Shown here: positions 57,497 through 64,000 of the stretch, piece after piece | Layout of the letters: the number at the start of each line of letters is the position of its first letter | Numbering within the stretch: the first letter of the stretch is position 1 | Origin: Pseudomonadota bacterium | GTDB taxonomy: Bacteria; Pseudomonadota; Alphaproteobacteria; Rhizobiales; JAKPQE01 | Length of the DNA: 64,000 bases | Reading direction: 5' to 3' | Assembly (NCBI GenBank): GCA_029572955.1 | Contig: JAKPQE010000179.1 | Location: forward strand, 19,650 to 83,649 | The notes under the pieces: model-generated | Database searches by the model: none | What the model saw: the letters and a program-made list of their open reading frames with translations, nothing else | What the model was told of the DNA's origin: nothing | Translations under genes and position numbers: made by a program

Positions 57497-57787
57497 GCTC
57501 ACTCTCCTTTTAGTCGCAATCTATGGAGATGCGGCATTCCATGCAAGGAATGTTTCTGCGTGAATTTCGGGAAAGTTGAGGCCGCTTTGGCATGCGACCC
57601 CCCTTTCTTTCCGCAATTGCATGAGACAGAATTGGCCGCTCGCCGTTGGCTAACGGAGACTCTCAACGAGCCTACTCCTCCGTCCTACATGACGGTCCCC
57701 AACCCCCCAACCCAAAAACCTAGACTCTTTCCAGATTTTCGGTCATGAACCCCGCATATCATCGAAACGCGATATGAGGCGGCAGCC
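57497..57787. other. Divergent gap upstream of the XRE-ASCH gene
   Basis: No supported gene. It must hold the leftward promoter and operator of the XRE-ASCH operon; no clear operator palindrome is seen. A 62-codon forward frame (57560-57748) lacks a ribosome site and family-like sequence. A C-rich run (about 57698-57712) lies at the right end. Confidence 0.5.
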
Positions 57788-58372
57788 GTGACCGGGCAGC
57801 GTATCTTCTTTTCCTCCGACACCCATTTCGGCGATCCGAACGTCATCCGCATCCGCAAGCGGCCGTTCGGCAGCGTCGAGGAGATGGACGAGGCGCTGAT
57901 CGCCAACTGGAACGACACGGTCGGCCCGGACGATCTCGTCTACCATCTCGGCGATTTCGCCCACCGCAATTCGACCAATGCCGACGCCTACATCCGCCGC
58001 CTCAACGGCCGCATCCACCTCGTAAAGGGCAATCACGACGACCAGACCGTGGCGCTTTGCGGCGACCTTTTCGTCGGCGTCGACATGATCCGCGAGCTCG
58101 AGTGGGAGGGCTGGCGCTTCGTGATGTTCCACTATCCGATGCGCGACTGGGCCGACGCCATCCGCGGCGCCTGCCACCTCTTCGGCCATGTCCACGGCAC
58201 GCTCGACAGGACGCCCTACGGCCGCAGCCTCGACGTCGGCGTCGAGTCGCACGGCTTCCGGCCGGTCTCGATCGAGCGGGTGGTGGAAATCCTCGGGGCG
58301 CGGCCGGAGCATTCCCGCGGCCTGCCGCCCGAGCTCGACCTTTCCGGGGAACTCGCCGCGCGCGTCGCCTGA
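57788..58372 (+). CDS. Calcineurin-like metallophosphoesterase
   Basis: 194 residues from a GTG. Metallophosphoesterase motifs in order: FFSSDTHFGD, YHLGDFAHR, LVKGNHDD, FHYPMRDW and LFGHVHG. Small members of this type act on phosphodiesters or nucleotides; the substrate is unknown. It is the first host-like gene after insert 2 and abuts the bufC stop. Confidence 0.9.
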   Translation: MTGQRIFFSSDTHFGDPNVIRIRKRPFGSVEEMDEALIANWNDTVGPDDLVYHLGDFAHRNSTNADAYIRRLNGRIHLVKGNHDDQTVALCGDLFVGVDMIRELEWEGWRFVMFHYPMRDWADAIRGACHLFGHVHGTLDRTPYGRSLDVGVESHGFRPVSIERVVEILGARPEHSRGLPPELDLSGELAARVA

Positions 58373-59161
58373 TCAGACGACGTCGATCGCCACGACGAGG
58401 CCGGCCTCGAGCCAGCCGGCGACGATCGTTGCCGCGCGGCCCGGCGCGGCCTCCGGCTCCATCACGGTTGCCAGCATCTCGCAGAGCGGCCCGAAGGCAA
58501 GGCCGTTCGCCGCCTCGTCGTAGAGCATCGCCTCGTCGGCGGGCATTGCCCTGAGCTTCGAGGTATAGCCCGCCCGCCAGACGAGAAGCCGCTCCGGGCC
58601 GTCTTCCGCGGCGGCTGCTTCCGGCGGTTCGCGATCCTCGCCGATCGCCAGCCAGACGAGACGGGCGTTGGTCATGAGGTCGAGGCGCCGGGCGCTCGGA
58701 TCGAATGTGAAGGTGAGGCGCGAGAAATCGGCCGGATCGACCTCGCTAAGCGTGGCAAGGCCGAGCGGCGAGCCGTCGGGCGCGTCGAATGCGTCGTTGA
58801 GCGCCCGCTCGATCGCCGCGAGTTCGAAGAGTTCCGGGCTCGCCGACCACGGCGCGTGGCTCTGAAGGAAGGCCGGCAGCTCGTCGCCGAACCAGCGGAT
58901 CGAGCGAAACACCGAGGGGTGTTCGGCAAGATAGGCGTGGCCGAGCTTTTCGAACCGTTCGCCGCCGAGATAGGCGCCGAGCCGTTCGTAGTCGTGGCTG
59001 AGCGATTCGACGAGGCGCGCCGCATAGGCGTGGCGGTAGACGCCGAACAGCGTCTCGCGTCCCTCGCGCGGTGAATCGACGATGTCCGCGAGGACATCGT
59101 CTCGGCCGGCGACGAGACCGTCCTGGAAGCGCGCCTGGAGGGCGGAAAGGGCGCTGCTCAT
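58373..59161 (-). CDS. bufC: BufC-like partner protein (DUF2063)
   Basis: 262 residues. DUF2063-type N-terminal helical domain (ALQARFQDGLVAGRDDVLA, FGVYRHAYAARLVESLSHDY, AYLAEHPSVFRSIRWFGDEL) and a C-terminal domain ending in AAATIV-like sequence. In bufferin systems BufC is the partner of the MNIO enzyme BufB and recognises the precursor. The start codon overlaps the bufB stop by 4 bases, so the two are co-translated. Third gene of the bufferin operon. Confidence 0.88.
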   Translation of the reverse strand: MSSALSALQARFQDGLVAGRDDVLADIVDSPREGRETLFGVYRHAYAARLVESLSHDYERLGAYLGGERFEKLGHAYLAEHPSVFRSIRWFGDELPAFLQSHAPWSASPELFELAAIERALNDAFDAPDGSPLGLATLSEVDPADFSRLTFTFDPSARRLDLMTNARLVWLAIGEDREPPEAAAAEDGPERLLVWRAGYTSKLRAMPADEAMLYDEAANGLAFGPLCEMLATVMEPEAAPGRAATIVAGWLEAGLVVAIDVV

Positions 59162-60015
59162 GCCGCGGCCTCGCGGGTCCCGGTGCCGAGCACCTCGCCG
59201 GCGATGCGTCGGGCGATGCCGAGTTCGGCGATGAGTTCGGAAAGCGGCGGAATGCGGTCGTCGCGCTCGATCATTGTCGAGACGGCGCCGAAGCGGCGAA
59301 CCGCCTCGCGATAGAGATCCCAGACCGGGCCCGAGACCTCGTCGTCGTGGGTGTCGACGATGTGCGTGCCGCGATGCTCGTGGCCGGCAAGATGCATCTG
59401 CACCACGCGGTCGGCCGGCATGGCGGCGAGATAGGCCGCCGGATCGAAGCCGTGGTTGAAGCCGGCGACATAGACGTTGTTGACGTCGACGAGCAGCAGG
59501 CAGTCGGCGCGGCGCGTCATCTCGGCGACGAACTCCCACTCCTCCATTTCCGATCCGGAAAAGGAGACGTAGCTCGAGGCGTTTTCGATGGCGATGCGGC
59601 GGCCGAGGAAATCCTGGACGCGGGAGATGCGCTCGACGACATGGTCGAGAGCCTCGCGGGTGAAGGGCACCGGCAGGAGGTCGTGCAGATTGATGCCGTG
59701 GACGCCGGTCCAGCACAGGTGGTCGGAGATCCAGGCCGGCTCGATCCGTGCCGCCAGAGCCTTGAGGACGCCGAGATAGTCCATGTCGAGCGGATCGGTC
59801 GAGGCGATCGACATCGACACGCCGTGCATCACGATCGGATGGTCGGCGCGCACGCGGTCGAGATTGTGAAGCGCCCGCCCGCCGGCGACCATGTAGTTCT
59901 CCGAAATGATCTCGAACCAGTCGACCCCGTGGCCGCCGGCGAGAATGTCGGAATAATGCTGGGGCCTGAGCCCGAGGCCGAAGCCGAGGAACGGCAGGTT
60001 CTCGATATTGGCCAT
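59158..60015 (-). CDS. bufB: BufB-like multinuclear iron oxidase (MNIO, DUF692)
   Basis: 285 residues with ATG after GGGAGCC. DUF692 TIM barrel with probable iron ligands in MHGVSMSI, WISDHLCW, AIENASSYV, DVNNVYV, MHLAGHEHRG and MIERDDRIP. MNIO enzymes oxidise cysteine side chains of ribosomally made peptides; in bufferin systems they turn Cys into thiooxazole, giving a copper-binding product. The substrate here is the Cys-rich precursor encoded just upstream. Confidence 0.92.
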   Translation of the reverse strand: MANIENLPFLGFGLGLRPQHYSDILAGGHGVDWFEIISENYMVAGGRALHNLDRVRADHPIVMHGVSMSIASTDPLDMDYLGVLKALAARIEPAWISDHLCWTGVHGINLHDLLPVPFTREALDHVVERISRVQDFLGRRIAIENASSYVSFSGSEMEEWEFVAEMTRRADCLLLVDVNNVYVAGFNHGFDPAAYLAAMPADRVVQMHLAGHEHRGTHIVDTHDDEVSGPVWDLYREAVRRFGAVSTMIERDDRIPPLSELIAELGIARRIAGEVLGTGTREAAA

Positions 60016-60086
60016 GACTGGCTCCCGAAAAATGGAATGGGCGACCCGTCCGCCGGCCGCTGGCGCGGCGGACGGGTGCCGGATGA

Positions 60087-60353
60087 TTACTTCTTCTCGG
60101 TGGTCGTGCCGCCGGCGGCCTCGCATTCGGCAGCGGTCTTCTCGACCCAGCCATGGCCCTTGCAGCTGTTCATGCCCTTGCAGTCGTTCATCGACGTCTT
60201 GCAGCCGCCCTGGCCCTTGCAGGAATTCACGCCGAAACAGTGAACCTTGCCGTCCGAAGCGGCGCTGGCGGGCGCAACGGCGGCGGCGCCGGAAAGGATG
60301 AGGGTGGCAGCGGCGGCGGCGATGGCGGCGCCCGACTTGGTGATGATCTTCAT
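60087..60353 (-). CDS. bufA1: Bufferin-type (BufA1, DUF2282) precursor peptide
   Basis: 88 residues from an ATG with AGGAGACG upstream. The N-terminal signal sequence (KSGAAIAAAAATLILSGAAA, ending APASA) is followed by a mature part with six Cys: HCFGVNSCKGQGGCKTSMND, CKGMNSCKGHGWV and AAECEA. This is the DUF2282/BufA1 pattern of periplasmic copper-buffering RiPPs. It heads the bufA1-bufB-bufC operon. No DoxX gene or sigma factor, often present in such operons, is adjacent. Confidence 0.92.
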   Translation of the reverse strand: MKIITKSGAAIAAAAATLILSGAAAVAPASAASDGKVHCFGVNSCKGQGGCKTSMNDCKGMNSCKGHGWVEKTAAECEAAGGTTTEKK

Positions 60354-60502
60354 GACGTCGTCTCCTGGAAAGTGAAGGGTGTCTCGTGAGCGGCGGGCAT
60401 TTCCCCCCTGCCGCACCGAGACTGTCGCCGAGTTGCGAGCGACCCGCAAAACACGCCTATTCACGTTTCCGTCAGGCGCCGTGAGACGAATGTGAGGGAA
60501 AT

Positions 60503-60529
60503 GGAAAACGCCGCCCGGACCCCGGCGGC
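60503..60529 (-). terminator. Terminator of the small secreted protein gene
   Basis: On the minus strand GCCGCC and GGCGGC flank an 8-base loop and are followed by GTTTT. The gap from 60354 to 60608 otherwise holds the bufA1 promoter region, with no clear sigma motif found by eye, and a GC-rich tract. Confidence 0.6.
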
Positions 60530-60608
60530 CGAAGGGCGGGCCGGGGCGCGGCGGCGCACGGGGCGGGGCCCGCGGCTGGCGCGGGATCCGGTGAGGCGAG
60601 GGCGGCGA

Positions 60609-60932
60609 TCAGCGAGCGGCGAGCTGCTGGCTCACGGGAACGCGATAGAGCACCGTCGTATTGCCCGGCAGATTGCGCGACATCGTGACGTAGCGCACGG
60701 GCTGGGAGCCGACATGGCCGGTCGAGATGTTCTGCAGGCAGCCCTCGTCGATGTTCGGCCAGGTCTGGCCGGCGCACGAATCTGCCGAAATGCGGGCGAG
60801 CGGCGCACGGTCGCTCTTGGCGGTGGAGATCTGGTCGGCGGCGGAGAACGCCGTGCCGGTGGCGAAGATCGCGACGAGGCCGAGCGACATCAGCGCCATT
60901 TGCCCGCCGGTGGTCCGGGGAAGGTAGATCAT
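60609..60932 (-). CDS. Small secreted or membrane-anchored conserved protein
   Basis: 107 residues. An N-terminal hydrophobic segment (about 12-34) is followed by a short exported domain with ISADSCAGQTWPNIDEGCL, containing two Cys that may form a disulphide, and a tail NTTVLYRVPVSQQLAAR. Small proteins with the CxGQTWPxIxxxCL signature are frequent in Hyphomicrobiales; the function is unknown. It reads divergently from coaD. Confidence 0.75.
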   Translation of the reverse strand: MIYLPRTTGGQMALMSLGLVAIFATGTAFSAADQISTAKSDRAPLARISADSCAGQTWPNIDEGCLQNISTGHVGSQPVRYVTMSRNLPGNTTVLYRVPVSQQLAAR

Positions 60933-61104
60933 GTCGAGCCCCCCTAGGGCATGTTTTTCTTTGTCGCTACTTTAGGAGGCCAAGTCTTAAGGAAGTCGAA
61001 GCGGAGCATTCATCTGACATTCATCAAACAACGTCGCTGAAGGCTTGTTCCTTTTTGAATCAAAGGCTATTGACTGGAACGAACCGATTTTCGAGGACCC
61101 GCCC

Positions 61105-61602
61105 GTGACCCGCATCGCCCTCTATCCCGGATCGTTCGACCCGCTCACCAACGGCCATGTCGACGTGCTGCTGCAGGCCCTCGACCTCTTCGACAAGGTC
61201 GTGGTCGCGATCGGCGTCCATCCCTCCAAGAAGCCGCTTTTCAGCGTCGAGGAGCGGGTCGAGATGATCTCCGACGAGATCGGCCGGATCGGCGAAAACG
61301 CGCGGGAACGCTTGGGTTTCGTGACCTTTTCCGGGCTCGTCGTCGATGCGGCGCGGGAGGCCGGGGCGGTCGCCCTGGTGCGCGGCCTCAGGGACGCCAC
61401 CGACTTCGACTACGAAATGCAGATGGCCGGCATGAACGGCACCATGGCGCCGGGCCTGCGCACCATCTTCTGTCCCGCTTCGCCGCCGGTGCGTCACATC
61501 ACGGCGACGCTCGTTCGCCAGATTTCGGCCATGGGCGGCGACGTCTCGCCCTTCGTTCCGGCCGGGGTACTTGCGCGACTGGTCGACAAGGCAGCCGGCT
61601 GA
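61105..61602 (+). CDS. coaD: Phosphopantetheine adenylyltransferase
   Basis: 165 residues from a GTG (GAGG upstream). Nucleotidyltransferase motifs: [18 protein letters not shown] (T/HxGH) and [18 protein letters not shown], with the late [13 protein letters not shown] ISSTxVR segment. Fourth step of coenzyme A synthesis. It begins the coaD - ppi - ppi - queA group; its own terminator follows. Confidence 0.93.
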   Translation: MTRIALYPGSFDPLTNGHVDVLLQALDLFDKVVVAIGVHPSKKPLFSVEERVEMISDEIGRIGENARERLGFVTFSGLVVDAAREAGAVALVRGLRDATDFDYEMQMAGMNGTMAPGLRTIFCPASPPVRHITATLVRQISAMGGDVSPFVPAGVLARLVDKAAG

Positions 61603-61629
61603 CCGTTTTCTATTTTTGAGGACAGAGTT

Positions 61630-61651
61630 GGCGTTGCGCTAATGCAACGCC
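61630..61651 (+). terminator. Terminator-like hairpin after coaD
   Basis: GGCGTTGC pairs perfectly with GCAACGCC around a 6-base loop; a T6 occurs about 17 bases behind it. Confidence 0.6.
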
Positions 61652-61778
61652 GCGGATTCGATTCAATTTTTTACCATTTCGAACCCATAAAGCAGTTCAA
61701 CCTTCACACCTCATGTTCTAGAAGGCGGCACTTCAAAAAGCAGCGCAAGCCTTCCAACTCCGAGTCGATCCTTTTCCG

Positions 61779-62327
61779 ATGCTGAAACGCCTCGTCATCT
61801 TCGTCTTCGCGATCTTCGCCTTCTGCGCCTTCGGTGTCGCCATCCGCGCCGAGAAGCTGGATCCGGAAAACACGCTTTTCCTCGATCTCAAATATGGCCG
61901 CGTGGTCGTCAAGCTGCGCAACGACGTCGCGCCCAATCACGCCGAGCGGCTGAAGACCCTGGCGCGCGAGGGCTTCTACGACGGTCTCAAGTTCCATCGG
62001 GTGATCGACGGCTTCATGGCCCAGACCGGCGATCCGACCGGCACCGGCTATGGCAGCTCCAAGCTGCCCGACCTCAAGGCCGAGTTCTCGGATGCGAGCT
62101 TCGGTCGCGGCACCATCGGCATCGCCCGCGATCCGAACAGCGTCGACAGCGGCAATTCGCAGTTTTTCATCTGCTTCAAGCCGACGCCCTGGCTCGACGG
62201 CCAGTACACGATCGTCGGCGAGGTTGTGGACGGGATGGAGTTCGTCGATAAGATCAAGCGCGGAGAGCCGCCGGCCAACCCGGACGTGATCGTCAAGATG
62301 CAGGTTGCGGCCGACGCGACGAAATAA
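61779..62327 (+). CDS. Periplasmic cyclophilin-type peptidyl-prolyl isomerase
   Basis: 182 residues. N-terminal signal segment (LKRLVIFVFAIFAFCAFGVA, ending IRA) is followed by a cyclophilin domain with [27 protein letters not shown] and WLDGQYTIVGEV. It catalyses X-Pro isomerisation in the periplasm. A second, cytoplasmic-type copy follows 23 bases later. Confidence 0.92.
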   Translation: MLKRLVIFVFAIFAFCAFGVAIRAEKLDPENTLFLDLKYGRVVVKLRNDVAPNHAERLKTLAREGFYDGLKFHRVIDGFMAQTGDPTGTGYGSSKLPDLKAEFSDASFGRGTIGIARDPNSVDSGNSQFFICFKPTPWLDGQYTIVGEVVDGMEFVDKIKRGEPPANPDVIVKMQVAADATK

Positions 62328-62350
62328 TCCGAACAGGAAAGGACCGAGCC

Positions 62351-62827
62351 TTGGCCGATATCAAGGATCCCGAGAACACCATCGTCATGGAAACCACCAA
62401 GGGCAGCGTCGTCATCGCCCTGCGCCCCGATCTCGCGCCCGGCCATGTCGACCGCATCAAGCAGCTCGCCCGCGAGGAGTTCTACGACGGCATCGTGTTC
62501 CATCGCGTGATCGACGGCTTCATGGCCCAGACCGGCGACCCGACCGGCAGCGGCATGGGCGGTTCGCAGTATCCGGACCTGAAAGCCGAGTTCAGCCGCG
62601 AGAAGCACGGCCGCGGCACCTGCTCGATGGCCCGCTCGATGAACCCGAATTCGGCCAACAGCCAGTTCTTCATCTGCTTTGCCGACGCCCCCTGGCTCGA
62701 CGGCCAGTACACCGTCTGGGGTCAGGTGATCGAGGGCATGGAGAGCATCGACCAGATCAAGCGCGGCGAGCCCGTGCGGGATCCGGACAAGATCGTGTCC
62801 ATGCGCGTCGCCGCCGACGTCGCCTGA
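62351..62827 (+). CDS. Cytoplasmic cyclophilin-type peptidyl-prolyl isomerase
   Basis: 158 residues from a TTG. Same cyclophilin core as the previous gene ([39 protein letters not shown]) but without a signal peptide. The two form a secreted/cytoplasmic pair from a tandem duplication. The gene ends shortly before a strong hairpin. Confidence 0.92.
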   Translation: MADIKDPENTIVMETTKGSVVIALRPDLAPGHVDRIKQLAREEFYDGIVFHRVIDGFMAQTGDPTGSGMGGSQYPDLKAEFSREKHGRGTCSMARSMNPNSANSQFFICFADAPWLDGQYTVWGQVIEGMESIDQIKRGEPVRDPDKIVSMRVAADVA

Positions 62828-62834
62828 CGATCTG

Positions 62835-62858
62835 GTGCCCGCCTCGCGCGGGCACTTT
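62835..62858 (+). terminator. Terminator after the second cyclophilin
   Basis: GTGCCCGC / GCGGGCAC perfect 8-bp stem with a 5-base loop followed by TTTG. Confidence 0.7.
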
Positions 62859-62966
62859 GCCTTTCAGCACCGGGCGCGATGTCGAAATCGCATCCGGTGC
62901 TGTTGCGTTTCGGCGCCGGCCTCGACTATTCCCAGAACCGTTCCTCATGATCGGATCCCGTTTTCG

Positions 62967-64000
62967 ATGCGCGTCGACCTGTTCGATTTCGACCTGCCCG
63001 AAGACCGCATCGCCCTGCGGCCGACCGAGCCGCGCGACGCGGCGCGGCTGCTCGTCGTGCGTCCGGGCGCCGAACCGGAACTGGCGGACCGCCGCTTCTT
63101 CGATCTGCCGGCGTTCCTCGATGCCGGCGACGTGGTCGTCTTCAACGACACGCGGGTCATTCCGGCGCGCCTGTTCGGCCGCCGTGTCGGCCGCGGCGAG
63201 ACCAGCCCGCGCATCGAGGTGACGCTCCACAAGCGCGAGGCGCCCGATGCCTGGCGCGCCTTCGCCAAGCCCGCCCGCAAGCTCGCTGCCGGCGACACCG
63301 TCGCCTTCGGCGATGCCGGCAGCACCTGCTTTGCCGGAGCGCTCTCGGCCCGCGTCGTCGAGAAAGGCGAGGGCGGCGAGATCGTCCTTGCCTTCGAGCA
63401 TTCCGGCCCGGCCCTCGACGAGGCGATTGCCGCCGTCGGGGTGATGCCGCTGCCGCCCTACATCGCCTCCAAGCGCGAGACCGACGCCCGCGATGCCGTC
63501 GACTACCAGACGGTGTTCGCCGCCGCCGAGGGCGCCGTCGCCGCCCCGACCGCCGGCCTGCATTTCACGTCCGAGCTCATCGACAGGCTGACCGCCGCCG
63601 GCATCGAGACCGCATTCGTGACGCTCCACGTCGGCGCCGGCACCTTCCTGCCGGTCAAGGTCGAGGACATCGCCGAGCACCGCATGCACGCCGAGACCGG
63701 CACCGTCACCGCCGAGGTCGCCGCGCGGCTCAACGCGGCCCGGGCCGCCGGCCGGCGCATCGTCGCCATCGGCACGACGGCGCTCCGCCTCATCGAGAGC
63801 GCGGCCGATGCGGACGGCATCGTCCAGCCGTTTTCGGGCGATACCGACATCTTCATCGCGCCCGGCTACCGCTTCCGCGCCGTCGATCTGCTCGTCACCA
63901 ATTTCCACCTGCCGCGCTCGACGCTCTTCATGCTGGTCTCCGCCTTCAGCGGCCTCGAGGTCATGAAGCGGGCCTATGCACACGCCGTCGCGGCGGGCTA
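62967..64000 (+). CDS. queA: S-adenosylmethionine:tRNA ribosyltransferase-isomerase, 3' end outside window
   Basis: 344 codons are present, still open at the edge. QueA motifs: [78 protein letters not shown] and [20 protein letters not shown], ending in [20 protein letters not shown]. It makes epoxyqueuosine in tRNA queuosine synthesis. The tgt gene usually following in rhizobia would be outside. Confidence 0.95.
   Translation, partial: MRVDLFDFDLPEDRIALRPTEPRDAARLLVVRPGAEPELADRRFFDLPAFLDAGDVVVFNDTRVIPARLFGRRVGRGETSPRIEVTLHKREAPDAWRAFAKPARKLAAGDTVAFGDAGSTCFAGALSARVVEKGEGGEIVLAFEHSGPALDEAIAAVGVMPLPPYIASKRETDARDAVDYQTVFAAAEGAVAAPTAGLHFTSELIDRLTAAGIETAFVTLHVGAGTFLPVKVEDIAEHRMHAETGTVTAEVAARLNAARAAGRRIVAIGTTALRLIESAADADGIVQPFSGDTDIFIAPGYRFRAVDLLVTNFHLPRSTLFMLVSAFSGLEVMKRAYAHAVAAG

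Larger units (their letters stand above)
54540..57770. mobile_element. Low-G+C insert 2 (no mobility gene)
   Basis: The segment between pgm and the metallophosphoesterase gene is visibly poorer in G+C, with codons such as AAT, ATA, AGA and CGA. It carries the XRE-ASCH / PIN-GNAT-PUA / P-loop operon. I saw no integrase, transposase, tRNA target or clear flanking repeats; the limits are estimates. Confidence 0.6.

Noticed and set aside
57560..57748. A 62-codon forward gene upstream of the phosphoesterase
   Set aside because: No ribosome site, Pro-rich low-complexity end and no recognisable family; it lies in the promoter region of the XRE-ASCH operon.
54400..57787. An integrative element or prophage
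   Set aside because: No integrase, recombinase, tRNA target site or phage structural gene found; only composition suggests transfer.

Overview
The window is chromosomal DNA from an alphaproteobacterium, most likely of the order Hyphomicrobiales (Rhizobiales). The evidence is very high G+C coding with strong third-position bias, a PopZ-type polar organiser beside TolC and ValS, an ExoR homologue, a bacterial phosphatidylcholine synthase, a bufferin operon, degenerate CtrA-like boxes, and the gene order coaD - cyclophilin - cyclophilin - queA. I cannot fix the genus. About 60 protein genes, one tRNA-Cys, a cobalamin riboswitch, several rho-independent terminators and a few unusual intergenic repeats can be supported.

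Layout. 1-9.3 kb: YcjX-type GTPase-like protein (cut by the window edge), a hemerythrin, paired palindromic repeats, tRNA-Cys, pcm, tolC, popZ, valS. 9.5-16.9 kb: ilvD overlapping an exoR-like gene, xthA, a secreted repeat protein, a nitroreductase, a flavin-reductase-like protein, and a citE/maoC pair. 16.9-21.6 kb: a lytic transglycosylase-like protein, then a signalling group (DUF2336 protein, Hpt protein, response regulator) and nadK. 21.6-25.2 kb: cutA, a cobalamin-riboswitch-controlled btuB receptor, sfsA. 25.3-30.2 kb: a tightly packed molybdenum-hydroxylase maturation operon (MoxR/CoxD, CoxE, two XdhC halves, a MoeA/MocA fusion) without any dehydrogenase structural gene. 30.2-43.7 kb: SulP transporter, quinone oxidoreductase, a complete BMP-type nucleoside ABC importer, hspQ, a second CitE-like lyase, a lipid A acyltransferase, an AEC carrier and a CaiB/BaiF CoA-transferase. 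45-54.4 kb: UbiH-type hydroxylase, DUF2182 protein, pcs, terC, an acyl-CoA carboxylase beta subunit, GST, a very small membrane protein, a YdcF-like protein and pgm. 57.8-64 kb: metallophosphoesterase, bufferin operon, coaD, two cyclophilins and queA (cut by the right edge).

Two segments stand out as low-G+C insertions. The first (about 43.7-45.0 kb) carries one unknown four-helix membrane protein and appears to have replaced the last codons of the UbiH-type gene. The second (about 54.6-57.7 kb) carries a three-gene, translationally coupled operon: an XRE-HTH-ASCH regulator, a PIN-GNAT-PUA-like three-domain protein with an intact PIN acidic tetrad, and a small adenylate-kinase-like P-loop protein. 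This operon is the best candidate for an uncharacterised system. Its architecture suggests a toxin-antitoxin-like or defence module acting on RNA; this is inference.

No CRISPR array, transposase, integrase, rRNA or plasmid replication gene was seen. Most other long open frames are antisense or shifted shadows caused by the codon bias.
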